NCBI RefSeq assembly: GCF_900156335.1
Contig: NZ_FTMZ01000003.1
Coordinates: forward strand, 279,699 to 343,698
Length of the DNA stretch: 64,000 nt
Direction: 5' to 3'
DNA from: Sphaerotilus natans
Lineage (GTDB): Bacteria > Pseudomonadota > Gammaproteobacteria > Burkholderiales > Burkholderiaceae_C
A program made the position numbers and the translations under genes. Shown here piece by piece: positions 11,306 to 23,726 of the stretch. The notes beneath the pieces were generated by a model, which worked only from the letters and a program-made list of their open reading frames with translations, did no database searches and was not told the origin of the DNA. Position 1 is the stretch's first letter. Each line of letters opens with the position of its first letter.

Positions 11306-11923
11306 CTAAGGCAAGGACTGGCCTTCGGCCGTGCTGCTGCGGTGAGCCTGGATTGCCGCACGCACCACCTGCGCCGCACCATCGGCGCATTCGGGGAGCT
11401 GCTCGACGCGGTCTTGTTCGATGGCCTGCAGTACGATCTCGGTCAGGGCGCCGACGATCGCGTTGGCCTGCCAGGCGGCCGCATCACCTTCGGCCTGCTG
11501 CGGCAGGTCGGCGATCAGGTCCGCGAGCTGGCGATGCACCTTGCGGCGCGCCTGCAGGCCTTCCGAGCCGACGGCCAGCACGTCGATGAAGAGCGTGCGC
11601 ATCAGCAGTGGATTGGCGGCGAGATGGCCGAAGTAGGCCTTGACCGCCTGATCCACCCGCGTCGTCCAGTCCTGGGACGGCTCGATGGCTTTCGAGAGCG
11701 AGCTGATGCTGCGCTGGCTGGCATTCTCGTAGAGCGCGATCAGGCACTCCTGCTTGGTCCGGAAATGCTCGTAGAACGTTCGCTTCGACACCCGGGCCGC
11801 GGTGGCGATGTCGGCGATGGTGGTGTCTGCATACCCCTTGGTGGCGACGCAGCGCGCCATGCCCTCGAGGAGACGAGTACGGTGGTCCAGTGAAGAAGAA
11901 ATTATGGCTGTTTGCTCGATCAT
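11306..11923 (-). CDS. TetR/AcrR-family transcriptional regulator
   Basis: DNA-binding repressor with an N-terminal helix-turn-helix. The 205-residue product carries the family signature at about residues 16-62 (RLLEGMARCVATKGYADTTI, then IATAARVSKRTFYEHFRTKQECL). The C-terminal ligand-binding part is not assignable to a known drug or metabolite. It is a single gene: the downstream neighbour purL converges on it, and the upstream gene (pseudouridine synthase) lies 255 bp away on the same strand. A quasi-palindrome 33 bp upstream of its start looks like an autoregulatory operator. Its other targets are not evident in this window. Confidence 0.9.
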   Translation of the reverse strand: MIEQTAIISSSLDHRTRLLEGMARCVATKGYADTTIADIATAARVSKRTFYEHFRTKQECLIALYENASQRSISSLSKAIEPSQDWTTRVDQAVKAYFGHLAANPLLMRTLFIDVLAVGSEGLQARRKVHRQLADLIADLPQQAEGDAAAWQANAIVGALTEIVLQAIEQDRVEQLPECADGAAQVVRAAIQAHRSSTAEGQSLP

Positions 11924-11955
11924 GGGGCTTCCCCTCTGCCCAATCGTACTTGAGC

Positions 11956-11977
11956 TTTCCTGCTTGAAAGCAGAAAA
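11956..11977. promoter_or_regulatory. Candidate TetR-family operator
   Basis: Quasi-palindrome centred on CTGCTTGAAAGCAG (arms CTGCTT/AAGCAG). One mismatched pair on, TTT on the left pairs with AAA on the right, making a 22-bp site with a single mismatch. It lies 33-54 bp before the start of the TetR gene, where an autoregulatory operator is expected. A weak -10 candidate TACGAT lies between it and the start (11948 to 11943). Confidence 0.5.
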
Positions 11978-12045
11978 AATGATAAAAAAGGGTACCTATC
12001 ATTACCAAAGACTACCGAATCTGTGCAGCCGATAGCAATGAAAGG

Positions 12046-12161
12046 CTTCGTGACGAACTTGGCGTCACGAAGTCTCAAGTCTCGGAGCGCAAGGGTGACA
12101 GCAAAGCAGCAAAGTGGTACGGCTCTTACCCGTTTATTTGATTTTGTTTCTTGCTGCTTTG
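12046..12161. repeat. Two further inverted repeats in an AT-rich gap
   Basis: The 255-bp gap 11924-12178 is visibly richer in A/T than its surroundings. Besides the operator it holds CTTCGTGAC/GTCACGAAG (9-bp perfect arms, 12046-12054 and 12064-12072) and CAAAGCAGCAA/TTGCTGCTTTG (11-bp perfect arms, 12102-12112 and 12151-12161). No open reading frame with family resemblance is present. Function unknown; a small RNA or remnant sequence is possible. Confidence 0.5.
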
Positions 12162-12178
12162 GATCGAATCCGTTCCAT

Positions 12179-13546
12179 TCAGGCGAAATATTCATCCTGA
12201 CGCAGATAACGCCACTGTCCGACCGGCAGATGGCCCAGCGGAACGCTGCCGATGCGCACCCGCTTCAGTCCGACGACCTTCAGGCCGACGGCTTCGCACA
12301 TGCGCCGGATCTGACGTTTCCTGCCTTCACGCAGCACGAAACGCAGTTGATCTTCGTTCTGCCAGCTGACCTTGCAGGGACGAAGCTGCTTGCCGTCCAG
12401 GCTCAGGCCGTGGTTGAGCAGCGCCAGGTCCTCGTCGGGCAGTCGGCCTTCACGGGTGTATTCGACCCGGACCAGATATTCCTTTTCCACCTCGGATTCA
12501 TCGCCGATCAACTGGCGGGCGACCCGGCCGTCCTGAGTCAATACCAGCAGACCGACAGAATCGATGTCGAGCCGGCCGGCCGGAGCGAGGTTTCGCAGAT
12601 GGCCCGGATGCCAGCGCAGACCGGAACGATCCTCCGCCCACTGGTTTTCCGGACGAATCAGTGCAACCGCCGGCTCATACCCATCCTCGGCCTGGCCGCT
12701 GACATGGCCGATTGGCTTGTTCAGCAGGATGGTGACGCGGCGAGCCTGTTCCTTGTGGGCTCGTTCATCCACCTCGATGCGGTCGTCTGGCAGCACCCGC
12801 TGGCCCAGCACCGCCGGTTTGCCGTTGACGCTGACCCAGCCGGCCTCGATCCATTCATCGGCTTCGCGGCGCGAGGCCAGGCCGAGCGCGGTCATGCGCT
12901 TGGACAGGCGCTCGCCATCCTGCTCGGGTCGGGCAGGGGCGGCGGCCGCAGCAGCTTCCACCATCTGCCGGGCCAGCTGCGGATTGGCCACGCTGCGCAG
13001 CGGCCGTGCGGCGGGATCGCGCTGGACGGGCGGGCGGTCCGGGCGCTGCTGCGGGTGGCCGGTGTCCGGATTGCGGCTGGCGCGCTCAAGGATCTGGCGC
13101 GCACGCTCGGCATTGCCGACGCTGCGCAGCGGCGAGGCCGGGGCCTCGATGCCCGGGCGGCCCGGGCGTGCAGCGCGCGGATCGCGGCGATCGCCATGGC
13201 GTGGATCATCGCGGCGGGGTTCTCGGCGGGCGTCGTGACGTGGATCCTGGCGCGGATCCTGACGTGGATCGCGGCTGGCACGGGCCTGGCGCGGGTCACG
13301 CGAATCGCGAGGATCGCGAGCGTCGCGCGGACCGGGTCGGCTTCCTTGACGGCGCTCGTCCTGCCAGCGCGGTGTCTCGGACGGGGCGGGGCGTTGGGCG
13401 AACTCCTCGGCCTGGCGGGCGCGCTGCTCCTGGGCCTCGGCCAGCGTCGGGCGCTGGCGCATGCCGCTGCTGCGCAGCGGCCGGTTGCGGGAGGAGGGCG
13501 TGTCGGCGCTGGCGCCGGGTTTCTTTTTCAGTGTGAGCGTGACCAT
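12179..13546 (-). CDS. 23S rRNA pseudouridine synthase, RsuA/RluF-like, with long disordered N-terminus
   Basis: Isomerises a uridine in rRNA to pseudouridine. The C-terminal half is a normal RsuA/RluB/RluF-type enzyme: S4 RNA-binding domain from about residue 213 ([19 protein letters not shown]), catalytic Asp in [17 protein letters not shown], and a conserved [17 protein letters not shown]. The closest match by eye is RluF. The first ~210 residues are low-complexity, rich in Arg, Asp and Pro, with repeated DPR units (about residues 75-125) and two copies of PLRSVxN....ARQxxExA (about 139-155 and 182-198). I chose the ATG at 13546 ([11 protein letters not shown]); a TTG at 13630 in the same frame is less likely. 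About 455 residues. Confidence 0.85.
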   Translation of the reverse strand: MVTLTLKKKPGASADTPSSRNRPLRSSGMRQRPTLAEAQEQRARQAEEFAQRPAPSETPRWQDERRQGSRPGPRDARDPRDSRDPRQARASRDPRQDPRQDPRHDARREPRRDDPRHGDRRDPRAARPGRPGIEAPASPLRSVGNAERARQILERASRNPDTGHPQQRPDRPPVQRDPAARPLRSVANPQLARQMVEAAAAAAPARPEQDGERLSKRMTALGLASRREADEWIEAGWVSVNGKPAVLGQRVLPDDRIEVDERAHKEQARRVTILLNKPIGHVSGQAEDGYEPAVALIRPENQWAEDRSGLRWHPGHLRNLAPAGRLDIDSVGLLVLTQDGRVARQLIGDESEVEKEYLVRVEYTREGRLPDEDLALLNHGLSLDGKQLRPCKVSWQNEDQLRFVLREGRKRQIRRMCEAVGLKVVGLKRVRIGSVPLGHLPVGQWRYLRQDEYFA

Positions 13547-13602
13547 GTCGTGTTTTGACAGCCAGACCTGAAGCCGGGCAGAAGGGAGCTGCCACAGGCC
13601 TG

Positions 13603-13611
13603 TGCTATCTT
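13603..13611 (+). promoter_or_regulatory. Candidate extended -10 promoter for uppP
   Basis: TGCTATCTT is an extended -10 (TG, one base, TATCTT). It lies upstream of the leader hairpin and uppP. No good -35 is seen, as is common for extended -10 promoters. Confidence 0.4.
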
Positions 13612-13639
13612 CAATCGCAGTATTGAACAACAGAGAGAT

Positions 13640-13664
13640 GCCCCGTCAATCGGGGCGTTTTCTT
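13640..13664 (+). terminator. Terminator-like hairpin in the uppP leader
   Basis: GCCCCG-TCAAT-CGGGGC (13640-13656) is followed directly by GTTTTCTT (13657-13664), the form of an intrinsic terminator. It is preceded by a second small inverted repeat TTCAAT/ATTGAA (13610-13627). It lies between the candidate promoter and the uppP ribosome-binding site, so it either attenuates uppP or ends a very short transcript. Confidence 0.55.
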
Positions 13665-13692
13665 GTCCGAGCCTCAGGAAAGGGTTGATTGC

Positions 13693-14529
13693 GTGGATAT
13701 CGTGATGTTGTTGAAGGCGGCGGTGATGGGCATCGTCGAGGGCCTGACCGAGTTCCTGCCGATCTCGAGCACCGGCCATCTGATCCTGGCCGGGCAGCTG
13801 CTCGGCATGAACGCGCACATGAGCGAGGCCACCGTCAAGGTCTTCGACATCGCCATCCAGACCGGCGCGATCTTCGCGGTCATCCTGGTCTACTGGCAGC
13901 GGCTGTCGAGGACCGTGACCCACCTGGGCAGCAGCCGTGACGCGCGCCGCTTCGCGCTGAACGTGCTGATCGGCTTTCTGCCGGCGGTGGTGCTGGGCCT
14001 GCTGATCGGCAAGATGGTCAAGGCCCATCTGTTCACGCCCATCATCGTCGCTTCCGCCTTCATCGTCGGCGGTCTGATCATCCTGTGGGCCGAGCGTCGC
14101 CCAGCCAGCGCAGTGCGGGTGCACTCGGTCGACGACATGACGGCGCTGGATGCGCTGAAGGTCGGGCTGGTGCAGTGCGTCGCGATGATTCCCGGCACCA
14201 GCCGCTCGGGCTCGACCATCATCGGCGGCATGCTGATGGGCCTGTCGCGCCAGACCGCGACCGACTTCAGCTTCTTCCTCGGCATTCCGACGCTGATCGG
14301 CGCCGGTGCCTACAGCCTGCTGAAGGAGCGCGAGCACCTGTCGATGGCCGACGCGCCGATGTTCATCGTCGGTCTGGTGTTCTCCTTCCTGTCGGCCTGG
14401 CTGTGCGTGCGCTGGCTGCTGAAGTATGTCGCGACGCACGACTTCGTGCCCTTTGCCTGGTACCGGATCGGCTTCGGTCTGCTGATCCTGGTGACCTCCT
14501 ACACGGGCGTGGTCAACTGGACCGAGTGA
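13693..14529 (+). CDS. uppP: Undecaprenyl-diphosphatase (bacitracin resistance protein BacA)
   Basis: Integral membrane phosphatase that recycles undecaprenyl pyrophosphate to the lipid carrier used for peptidoglycan and surface polysaccharides; it confers bacitracin tolerance. Signature motifs are present: [17 protein letters not shown] near the N-terminus and [22 protein letters not shown] in the middle, with about eight hydrophobic segments. I chose the GTG at 13693 ([13 protein letters not shown]): it matches the family start and has AGGAAAGG (13676-13683) nine bases upstream; the frame is open back to a TTG at 13663. 278 residues. Its last 17 bp overlap the end of the convergent trmB. 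Confidence 0.96.
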   Translation: MDIVMLLKAAVMGIVEGLTEFLPISSTGHLILAGQLLGMNAHMSEATVKVFDIAIQTGAIFAVILVYWQRLSRTVTHLGSSRDARRFALNVLIGFLPAVVLGLLIGKMVKAHLFTPIIVASAFIVGGLIILWAERRPASAVRVHSVDDMTALDALKVGLVQCVAMIPGTSRSGSTIIGGMLMGLSRQTATDFSFFLGIPTLIGAGAYSLLKEREHLSMADAPMFIVGLVFSFLSAWLCVRWLLKYVATHDFVPFAWYRIGFGLLILVTSYTGVVNWTE

Positions 14530-15250
14530 AGACCAGATCCCAGACGCCGTGGCCGAGCTTCAGGCCGCGGTTCTCGAACTTGGTCAGCGGCCGGTAGTCC
14601 GGCTTGGGCGCATAGCCCTCGGCGGTGTTGGCCAGCTGCGGCTCGGCCGACAGCACCTCCAGCATCTGCTCGGCATAGGGCTGCCAGTCGGTGGCGCAGT
14701 GCAGGTAGCCGCCCGGCGCCAGCCGGGTGACCAGGCGGGCGACGAACTCCGGCTGGATCAGCCGGCGCTTGTTGTGCTTCTTCTTGTGCCACGGGTCGGG
14801 AAAGAAGATGTGCACGCCGGCGAGCTGGCCCGGCGCGATCATGTGCTCGAGCACCTCGACCGCGTCGTGCTGGACGATGCGCAGGTTGCCCAGCGCGCGC
14901 TCGTCGATCAGCTTGAGCAGCGCGCCCACGCCGGGCGTGTGCACCTCGACGCCGAGAAAGTCGGTGTCCGGGCGGTTCGCGGCGATCTCTGCGGTCGCCC
15001 CGCCCATGCCGAAGCCGATCTCCAGCACCAGCGGCGCGCTGCGGCCCCAGACGGCCGCCGCGTCGAGCGGCTCGGCGCGGTAGGGCAGGCAGAAGCGCGG
15101 GCCGAGCTCCTCGAGCGCGCGGATCTGGCCGGTGCCCATGCGGCCGGCACGCACCACGAAGCTGCGGATCGCACGGCGCGGTGCGCCTTCGGTGGAGGTC
15201 TCGTCGGCATCCGTGCCGATGGGGTCGAGGGGGGGCTGGGAGTCGTTCAT
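14513..15250 (-). CDS. trmB: tRNA (guanine-N7)-methyltransferase
   Basis: Methylates G46 of tRNA with S-adenosylmethionine. The 245-residue product has the SAM motif [21 protein letters not shown] and the TrmB signature [18 protein letters not shown], followed by the C-terminal [18 protein letters not shown]. Residues 1-40 are a variable leader. It converges on uppP (17-bp overlap of the 3' ends) and diverges from dacB, 143 bp away. Confidence 0.96.
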   Translation of the reverse strand: MNDSQPPLDPIGTDADETSTEGAPRRAIRSFVVRAGRMGTGQIRALEELGPRFCLPYRAEPLDAAAVWGRSAPLVLEIGFGMGGATAEIAANRPDTDFLGVEVHTPGVGALLKLIDERALGNLRIVQHDAVEVLEHMIAPGQLAGVHIFFPDPWHKKKHNKRRLIQPEFVARLVTRLAPGGYLHCATDWQPYAEQMLEVLSAEPQLANTAEGYAPKPDYRPLTKFENRGLKLGHGVWDLVFTRSS

Positions 15251-15393
15251 GGAATGCGAAGCGCCGCATGCGACAGTGCAGCGCGTGAATATTTCAAGAT
15301 GAAACCCCGGAAACAGGGGCTTTCAACACTGGACAGGAAGAAACCGGCGATATTGACCTGTCGGGGGTCATTCGGGCCGGCTAGGCTCAGAGG

Positions 15394-16971
15394 ATGCGCG
15401 ATTCTGCACCAAGCCCGGACCGGCCCGGGCACGATGACGCTGCCGCCGGACTTCTCGACCGCCGTCGCTGCCTGGTCCGTCTGGCCGCCCTGGCGCTGGC
15501 CGGCGGCGCTGTCCCGGCGCACGCGGCCCGGCGCCGCCCGGGCCGGGACAGCGCCGCCGCCAGCCTGCCGGCACCGGTCGACCAGCTGCCCGCTGCGCTG
15601 CGGCAGGCGCTCGAGGCCAGCGGTCTGCCGCTGGAGAGCTTCGGCTTGCATGCACAGCCGCTCGATGGTGGCGAGGCACTGCTGTCCTGGCAGGCTGCGC
15701 GGCCCTTCGTGCTGGCCTCGACCTCGAAGCTGCTGACCTCGATGGCGGCGCTTGACCTGCTCGGTCCGGCCTACTGCTGGCGCACCCGCGCCTACCTGAG
15801 CGGCCCGCTGACCCAGGGCCGGCTGCTGGGCGATCTGGTGATCCGCGGCGGCGGCGATGCGACGCTGACCAGCGCCGATCTGCTGCAGTGGTTCCGAGAG
15901 ATCCAGGCCCAGGGTCTGCGCGAGGTCTGGGGCGACATCGTCATCAATCGCGAGGCCTTCCGGCTGCGGCCCGAGGACTTGGCGACGACGCCGGAGCCGA
16001 CGCCGGAGCGACCGCACCATGTTCGCCCGGATGCGCTGGCGCTCGACGCCGGCGTGGTGCGGGTGGCGCTGCGCAGCGACGCCGGTGGACGGACCGACAT
16101 CGAGGTCACCCCGCCGCTGCACGACGTGCGGCTGGTCAACAGCCTGGGGCGGGGCGGTGGCTGCGCGGCCAGCGCGGTGCTGCGCGACGACGGCTCGCAG
16201 CTGCAGCCCCAGCTGCAGGTCAGCGGCCAGTGGTCGCCACGCTGTGGCGCGCAGCAGATCCGCTTCGCGCCGGTGGGCGTGCGCGATCTGGGTGCTCGTG
16301 CCATCGAGGGTCTGTGGCTGCAGGCGGGCGGCGTGCTGCGTGGACGGGTGGTCGAACATGACGGCGGCACCCCGACGCCCTGGCGCGTGACCGAGGCGGG
16401 TGGCGGCGCAGCGCCGTTTGCCGAGCATCTGTCGGCACCGCTGTCGGTGCAGCTGCGCGAGATGAACAAGCGCAGCGACAACCTGATCGCGCGTCATCTG
16501 ATGCTGAGCTTGGCGCCGGACTTCCCCGATCGTTCGGCTACCGCCGAGGCAGCGCGGCTGCGCATGCGTGAATGGCTGCGCCGGCGCGGGGGGCTGCGCG
16601 ACGAGGCGGTCGTTGGACTGGACACCGGCTCCGGCCTGTCGCGGCTGGAGCGCGCCACGCCACAGGCCTTCGTGCACCTGCTGCAGCGCGCAGCGCGCGG
16701 GCCGCACTGGAAGCTGCTGCAGCGCACGCTGCCGGTGGCCGGCGTGGACGGCACGCTGGAGGGCCGACTGCGCGGCAGCGCCGCCCAGGGCCGCGCCTGG
16801 CTGAAGACCGGCACCCTGCTCGACACCCGTGGCCTGGCCGGCTGCGTGCAGACCCGGGGTGGGCGCATGATCGCGGTCACGCTGCTTGCCCATCATCCGG
16901 ACCAGAACCTGATCGCGGGCGCGGTGCCTGCGCTGGATGCCTGTGTCGACTGGATCGCGCATCTGGCATAA
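15394..16971 (+). CDS. dacB: D-alanyl-D-alanine carboxypeptidase/endopeptidase (PBP4, peptidase S13)
   Basis: Periplasmic penicillin-binding protein that trims pentapeptides and cuts cross-links in peptidoglycan. The 525-residue product has the three active-site motifs: STSK (SxxK) in VLASTSKLLTSMAAL, SDN in NKRSDNLIARHLM, and KTG in WLKTGTLLDTRGLAG. The N-terminus has an export signal (DRRRCLVRLAALALAGGAVP...AHA); the arginines resemble a Tat motif, but Sec export is as likely. The stop codon lies within the candidate promoter of the downstream tRNA gene. Confidence 0.93.
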   Translation: MRDSAPSPDRPGHDDAAAGLLDRRRCLVRLAALALAGGAVPAHAARRRPGRDSAAASLPAPVDQLPAALRQALEASGLPLESFGLHAQPLDGGEALLSWQAARPFVLASTSKLLTSMAALDLLGPAYCWRTRAYLSGPLTQGRLLGDLVIRGGGDATLTSADLLQWFREIQAQGLREVWGDIVINREAFRLRPEDLATTPEPTPERPHHVRPDALALDAGVVRVALRSDAGGRTDIEVTPPLHDVRLVNSLGRGGGCAASAVLRDDGSQLQPQLQVSGQWSPRCGAQQIRFAPVGVRDLGARAIEGLWLQAGGVLRGRVVEHDGGTPTPWRVTEAGGGAAPFAEHLSAPLSVQLREMNKRSDNLIARHLMLSLAPDFPDRSATAEAARLRMREWLRRRGGLRDEAVVGLDTGSGLSRLERATPQAFVHLLQRAARGPHWKLLQRTLPVAGVDGTLEGRLRGSAAQGRAWLKTGTLLDTRGLAGCVQTRGGRMIAVTLLAHHPDQNLIAGAVPALDACVDWIAHLA

Positions 16972-16972
16972 T
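16964..16972 (+). promoter_or_regulatory. Candidate extended -10 promoter for tRNA-Gly
   Basis: TGGCATAAT (TG, one base, CATAAT) overlaps the dacB stop codon and ends 25 bp before the tRNA 5' end, which suits a tRNA precursor start. Confidence 0.5.
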
Positions 16973-16997
16973 CGCCACCCAGCCGATGTGCACCCGG

Positions 16998-17071
16998 GCG
17001 GGTGTAGTTCAATGGTAGAACGGCAGCTTCCCAAGCTTCATACGAGGGTTCGATTCCCTTCACCCGCTCCA
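16998..17071 (+). tRNA. tRNA-Gly (anticodon CCC)
   Basis: 74-nt cloverleaf with encoded CCA. Acceptor GCGGGTG pairs with CACCCGC; the D-arm region is TAGTTCAATGGTAGAAC; the anticodon loop is TTCCCAA (17028-17034, anticodon CCC, reads GGG); the T-arm is GAGGGTTCGATTCCCTT. The anticodon stem is GCAGC (17023-17027) against GCTTC (17035-17039), leaving C17024 opposite T17038 unpaired. The usual form of this tRNA has a complete stem, so this is a single-base oddity or a sequencing error. Confidence 0.95.
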
Positions 17072-17105
17072 GTCCTTGCCGGCATGACCGCCAGCGCCGC
17101 CTTTG

Positions 17106-17147
17106 CAGCCCCTGCAGCCTTCATGGCTTCAGGGGCTGTGTCATTTT
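17106..17147 (+). terminator. Intrinsic terminator after tRNA-Gly
   Basis: CAGCCCCTG (17106-17114) pairs perfectly with CAGGGGCTG (17130-17138), with an inner AGCC/GGCT pairing around TTCAT, and TGTCATTTT follows. It lies 35 bp after the tRNA. Confidence 0.75.
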
Positions 17148-17154
17148 GCGAAGC

Positions 17155-17664
17155 ATGAAGACTGTCCTGTCCCCTCCGCGCCGTGTCCTGCTGGGTGCGC
17201 TGTTCCTGACGCTGGTCCCGCTGGCCCAGCCGGTCGGGGCCCATGACTTCAAGGCCGGATCGGTTGTCGTCGACCATCCATACGCGGCACCGACGCCCGC
17301 GGGCGCGCGCAGCGGCGCGGTCTATTTCCGCATGCTGACGAACGAAGGCCGCCAGCCCGACCGCCTGCTGAGCGCCCGCAGCCCGGTGGCCGAGCGCATC
17401 GAGATCCACGAGAGCACGATGGAGGGCGACGTGATGCGCATGCGCGCGCTGCCGGCGCTGGAGCTCGCGCCCGGCGCGGCGGTGCCGCTGCGCCATGGCG
17501 GGCGTCATCACCTGATGCTGATGGCGCTGAAGCAGCCGCTGCGCGACGGCGACCGTTTCCCGGTCACGCTGGTGTTCGAGCGCGGCGGCAGCACCGAGGT
17601 GATGGTCGACGTGCACCCGGTGCGTGCGGCCCGCACGCCTGCGGGCGGCGCGGCGCATCACTGA
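17155..17664 (+). CDS. Periplasmic copper chaperone PCu(A)C (DUF461)
   Basis: Binds Cu(I) in the periplasm and in related bacteria delivers it to the CuA/CuB sites of cytochrome oxidase. The product (169 residues from the ATG at 17155; a TTG nine bases upstream is less likely) has a Sec signal ending QPVGAHD. It has the copper motif of the family: IEIHESTMEGDVMRMRALP, then LRHGGRHHLMLMALKQPL (H-x-x-M spacing conserved), and a His-rich tail AGGAAHH. It sits alone between the tRNA and a convergent chemoreceptor gene, without a neighbouring Sco or oxidase gene. Confidence 0.88.
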   Translation: MKTVLSPPRRVLLGALFLTLVPLAQPVGAHDFKAGSVVVDHPYAAPTPAGARSGAVYFRMLTNEGRQPDRLLSARSPVAERIEIHESTMEGDVMRMRALPALELAPGAAVPLRHGGRHHLMLMALKQPLRDGDRFPVTLVFERGGSTEVMVDVHPVRAARTPAGGAAHH

Positions 17665-17679
17665 ACCGGGCGATCCGGC

Positions 17680-19227
17680 TCACTGGAAGGCGCGGTCGAG
17701 CCGGAAGCGGCTGACCGATCCGGTCAACCGGCGAGCTTCATCCTCGAGGCTGGCGGTGGCCTGGCTGGACTGCTCGGCCAGCGTGACATTGGCATCGCCG
17801 GCCTTGGCCAGCATCTCCACCGCCTCGCCGAGCTGGGCGATGCCCGAGGTCTGCGCGAAGGTGGTTTCCCAGATGTCCTTGACCAGGCGGTTCATCGTCT
17901 CGACCTGGGTGGCCATGTCGACGATGGCGCGCGCGGTGCCGGCGGCCAGATCGGTGCCGCTGCCGACTTGGCGGGTGCTGTCGGCCGCCAGCGTGCGGAT
18001 CTCGCGTGCGGCCAGCGAGGAGCGCTGCGCCAGCATGCGCACCTCGGTGGCGACCACCGCAAATCCGCGGCCCTGATCCCCGGCCCGCGCGGCCTCCACC
18101 GCCGCGTTCAGCGCCAGCAGATTGGTCTGGAAGGCGATCGACTCGATCACGCCGACGATCTCGCTGACCCGTGCCGACGAGGCGGCGATGCCGCTCATCG
18201 TCTCGCTCATGCGCCCCATCGCTTCCTGGCCGCGTCGTGCGGCCGTCTCGACGCTCTCGACCAGACCGGCCGCCTGCTCGGCCGCCTGGGCGCTGTGGCT
18301 GATCATGCGCGTCACTTCGGCCAGATTGCCGCGCACATGGCCGAGCTCGTCCAGATGGCCGGCGGTGCGGCTCTTCAGGTCGAGGTTGCCGGCATGGATC
18401 TGCGCGCAGGCGCTGGCCATGCGCAGGCTGCCCTGGCGCAGTTCGGCCACCATGTCGCCGAGCTGGGTGCGCATGCGCTCGAGCGACTGCAGCAGCCGCG
18501 CGGTCTCGTCGCGGCCCTCGACCGCGACCTGGCGGCTCAGGTCACCGCCGGCCACCGCCTCGGCCAGATCGACCGCCTGGTCGAGCGGCCGGGTCACCGA
18601 GCGGGCCAGCTGCCAGCTGAGCAGTCCCAGGCCCAGCACCGACAGGCCGAGCAGCAGGAGCTGCAGACTGCGACCCCGCTCCACGGTGGCGTCGAACTCG
18701 GCCATCGACTGGCTGCTCAGCGCGTTGCCGCGAACCACGGTCACATCCACCGCGGCCCGGTGCTTCAGATAGAGCGCATGCACCACGCCGAGCTGCTGCC
18801 GGGCCGCATCCGGATCACCGGCGTCCAGGCGGGCCAGCATGAGCTGCGCGGCGCCGATGAGCTCGACCGCTGCCTGATGCTGGGTGCCGAGCAGATCCTG
18901 CTCGAGCCCGAAAGGCGGATTGGCCTGCCAGTGGCTGACCCGGGCCTGATATTCCTTGTCCAGCCGCGCCAGCTCGCTCTTGGCCTGCGCGGTGTCGAGC
19001 CGGCCTTCGAGCGCCTGCGACAGCAGCAGGCGCATCTCGATCAGGTACATCGGCGGGGGCAGGATGTCGGCGACCACGTCCTTGGCGACAAAGGCGCGCT
19101 GGCTGGCCTGCGAGAGCCGGGATTCACTCCACAGGCCGGTCAGCGCGCAGGCAGACACGGCGGTGATGCCGATCGCAGCCATCGCGATCTGGCGGGTCCG
19201 GACGGACATGCTGTTCAGGAAGGTCAT
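17680..19227 (-). CDS. Methyl-accepting chemotaxis protein
   Basis: Inner-membrane chemoreceptor signalling to CheA/CheW. The 515-residue product has TM1 at about 13-35, a ~150-residue periplasmic four-helix-type sensor domain, TM2 at about 187-208 ([21 protein letters not shown]), a HAMP domain, then the cytoplasmic coiled-coil hairpin with the conserved tip [35 protein letters not shown] following. The ligand cannot be inferred. It lies downstream of prmB on the same strand after a 164-bp gap that probably has its own promoter; it converges on the copper chaperone with 15 bp between stops. Confidence 0.94.
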   Translation of the reverse strand: MTFLNSMSVRTRQIAMAAIGITAVSACALTGLWSESRLSQASQRAFVAKDVVADILPPPMYLIEMRLLLSQALEGRLDTAQAKSELARLDKEYQARVSHWQANPPFGLEQDLLGTQHQAAVELIGAAQLMLARLDAGDPDAARQQLGVVHALYLKHRAAVDVTVVRGNALSSQSMAEFDATVERGRSLQLLLLGLSVLGLGLLSWQLARSVTRPLDQAVDLAEAVAGGDLSRQVAVEGRDETARLLQSLERMRTQLGDMVAELRQGSLRMASACAQIHAGNLDLKSRTAGHLDELGHVRGNLAEVTRMISHSAQAAEQAAGLVESVETAARRGQEAMGRMSETMSGIAASSARVSEIVGVIESIAFQTNLLALNAAVEAARAGDQGRGFAVVATEVRMLAQRSSLAAREIRTLAADSTRQVGSGTDLAAGTARAIVDMATQVETMNRLVKDIWETTFAQTSGIAQLGEAVEMLAKAGDANVTLAEQSSQATASLEDEARRLTGSVSRFRLDRAFQ

Positions 19228-19391
19228 CGGAGATCCGTGGCAAGGGTCTGCCCGGCATCGGCGACAAATCCTGTCAGGATGGATCCGTTTCCACCTTTGT
19301 CACGCCCTGTGCGCTGCCGGACGCCGTGCAGTGTCGTCGGACAACTGCAGCCGGAATCGGCAGATAAGAACGGAAATCATCGGGCTCTGAC

Positions 19392-22819
<3,428 letters not shown>

Positions 22820-23659
22820 TCAGTCGCGCAGCAGGTCGTTGATGCTGGTCTTGGAGCGGGTCTGCGCGTCGACGCGCTTGACGATGATCGCGGCGTACAT
22901 GCTGTAGTCGGCGCCGTTGGCGGCCTTCTTGGGCAGGTTGCCGCTGACCACCACCGAGCCCGAGGGCACGCGGCCGTAGGAGATCTCGCCGGTGGCGCGG
23001 TCGAAGATCGGGGTCGACTGGCCGAGGTACACGCCCATGCCCAGCACCGAGTGCTCCTCGACGATCACGCCTTCGACGACTTCGGAGCGCGCGCCGATGA
23101 AGCAGTTGTCCTCGATGATGGTCGGGTTGGCCTGCAGCGGCTCCAGCACGCCGCCGATGCCGACGCCGCCCGACAGGTGCACGTTCTTGCCGATCTGCGC
23201 GCACGAGCCGACGGTGGCCCAGGTGTCGACCATGGTGCCGGCGTCGACATAGGCGCCGATGTTGACGTAGGACGGCATCAGGATCGCGCCGGGCGCGACG
23301 AAGCTGCCGCGGCGGGCGACGGCCGGCGGCACCACGCGCACGCCGGTGGCGCGCAGCTGCTCCTCGGACAGGCCGCCGAACTTGGTCGGCACCTTGTCGA
23401 AGAAGGTCAGCGCGCCTTCGCCCATCGGCACGTTGTCGTTCAGGCGGAAGCTCAGCAGCACCGCCTTCTTCAGCCACTGGTGCACGGTCCACTGGCCGAC
23501 GCCTTCACGGCTGGCCACGCGCAGGCGGCCGGCGTCGAGCTCGGCGATGGCGTGGGCCACGGCTTCGCGGATCTCGGCCGGGGCGGCGGCGACGGACAGG
23601 TTCGCGCGGTCTTCCCAGGCGGCTTCGATGACGGATTGCAGTTGGCTCAGGTCGGACAT
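22820..23659 (-). CDS. dapD: 2,3,4,5-tetrahydropyridine-2,6-dicarboxylate N-succinyltransferase
   Basis: Succinylates tetrahydrodipicolinate from succinyl-CoA, the committed step of the succinylase DAP pathway. 279 residues from the ATG at 23659 ([18 protein letters not shown]), preceded by GAGAG. The C-terminal two-thirds is a left-handed beta-helix of hexapeptide repeats, as in the acyltransferases of this fold, with the DapD segments [21 protein letters not shown] and [21 protein letters not shown]. It lies between dapC (68 bp upstream) and pilU. Confidence 0.97.
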   Translation of the reverse strand: MSDLSQLQSVIEAAWEDRANLSVAAAPAEIREAVAHAIAELDAGRLRVASREGVGQWTVHQWLKKAVLLSFRLNDNVPMGEGALTFFDKVPTKFGGLSEEQLRATGVRVVPPAVARRGSFVAPGAILMPSYVNIGAYVDAGTMVDTWATVGSCAQIGKNVHLSGGVGIGGVLEPLQANPTIIEDNCFIGARSEVVEGVIVEEHSVLGMGVYLGQSTPIFDRATGEISYGRVPSGSVVVSGNLPKKAANGADYSMYAAIIVKRVDAQTRSKTSINDLLRD

Positions 23660-23726
23660 GGGGATCTCTCGGAAGGGAGTCGAAGGAAGGGGAGGGGCGC
23701 CGCAGCGCCCGGGTCGGAACGCAGGA

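Noticed and set aside
13225..13330. CRISPR-like or tandem repeat array within the rluF-like gene
   Set aside because: The periodicity comes from codons of repeated DPR units in one open frame; no constant repeats with unique spacers.
15251..15393. Promoter TTGACC (near 15354) for dacB
   Set aside because: No -10 box at 16-18 bp; the next T/A-rich hexamer is 23 bp away, so the call is not supported.
19228..19391. Sigma-28 flagellar promoter for the chemoreceptor gene
   Set aside because: GCCGAT-like half-sites occur twice but without the paired TAAA element at the required distance.
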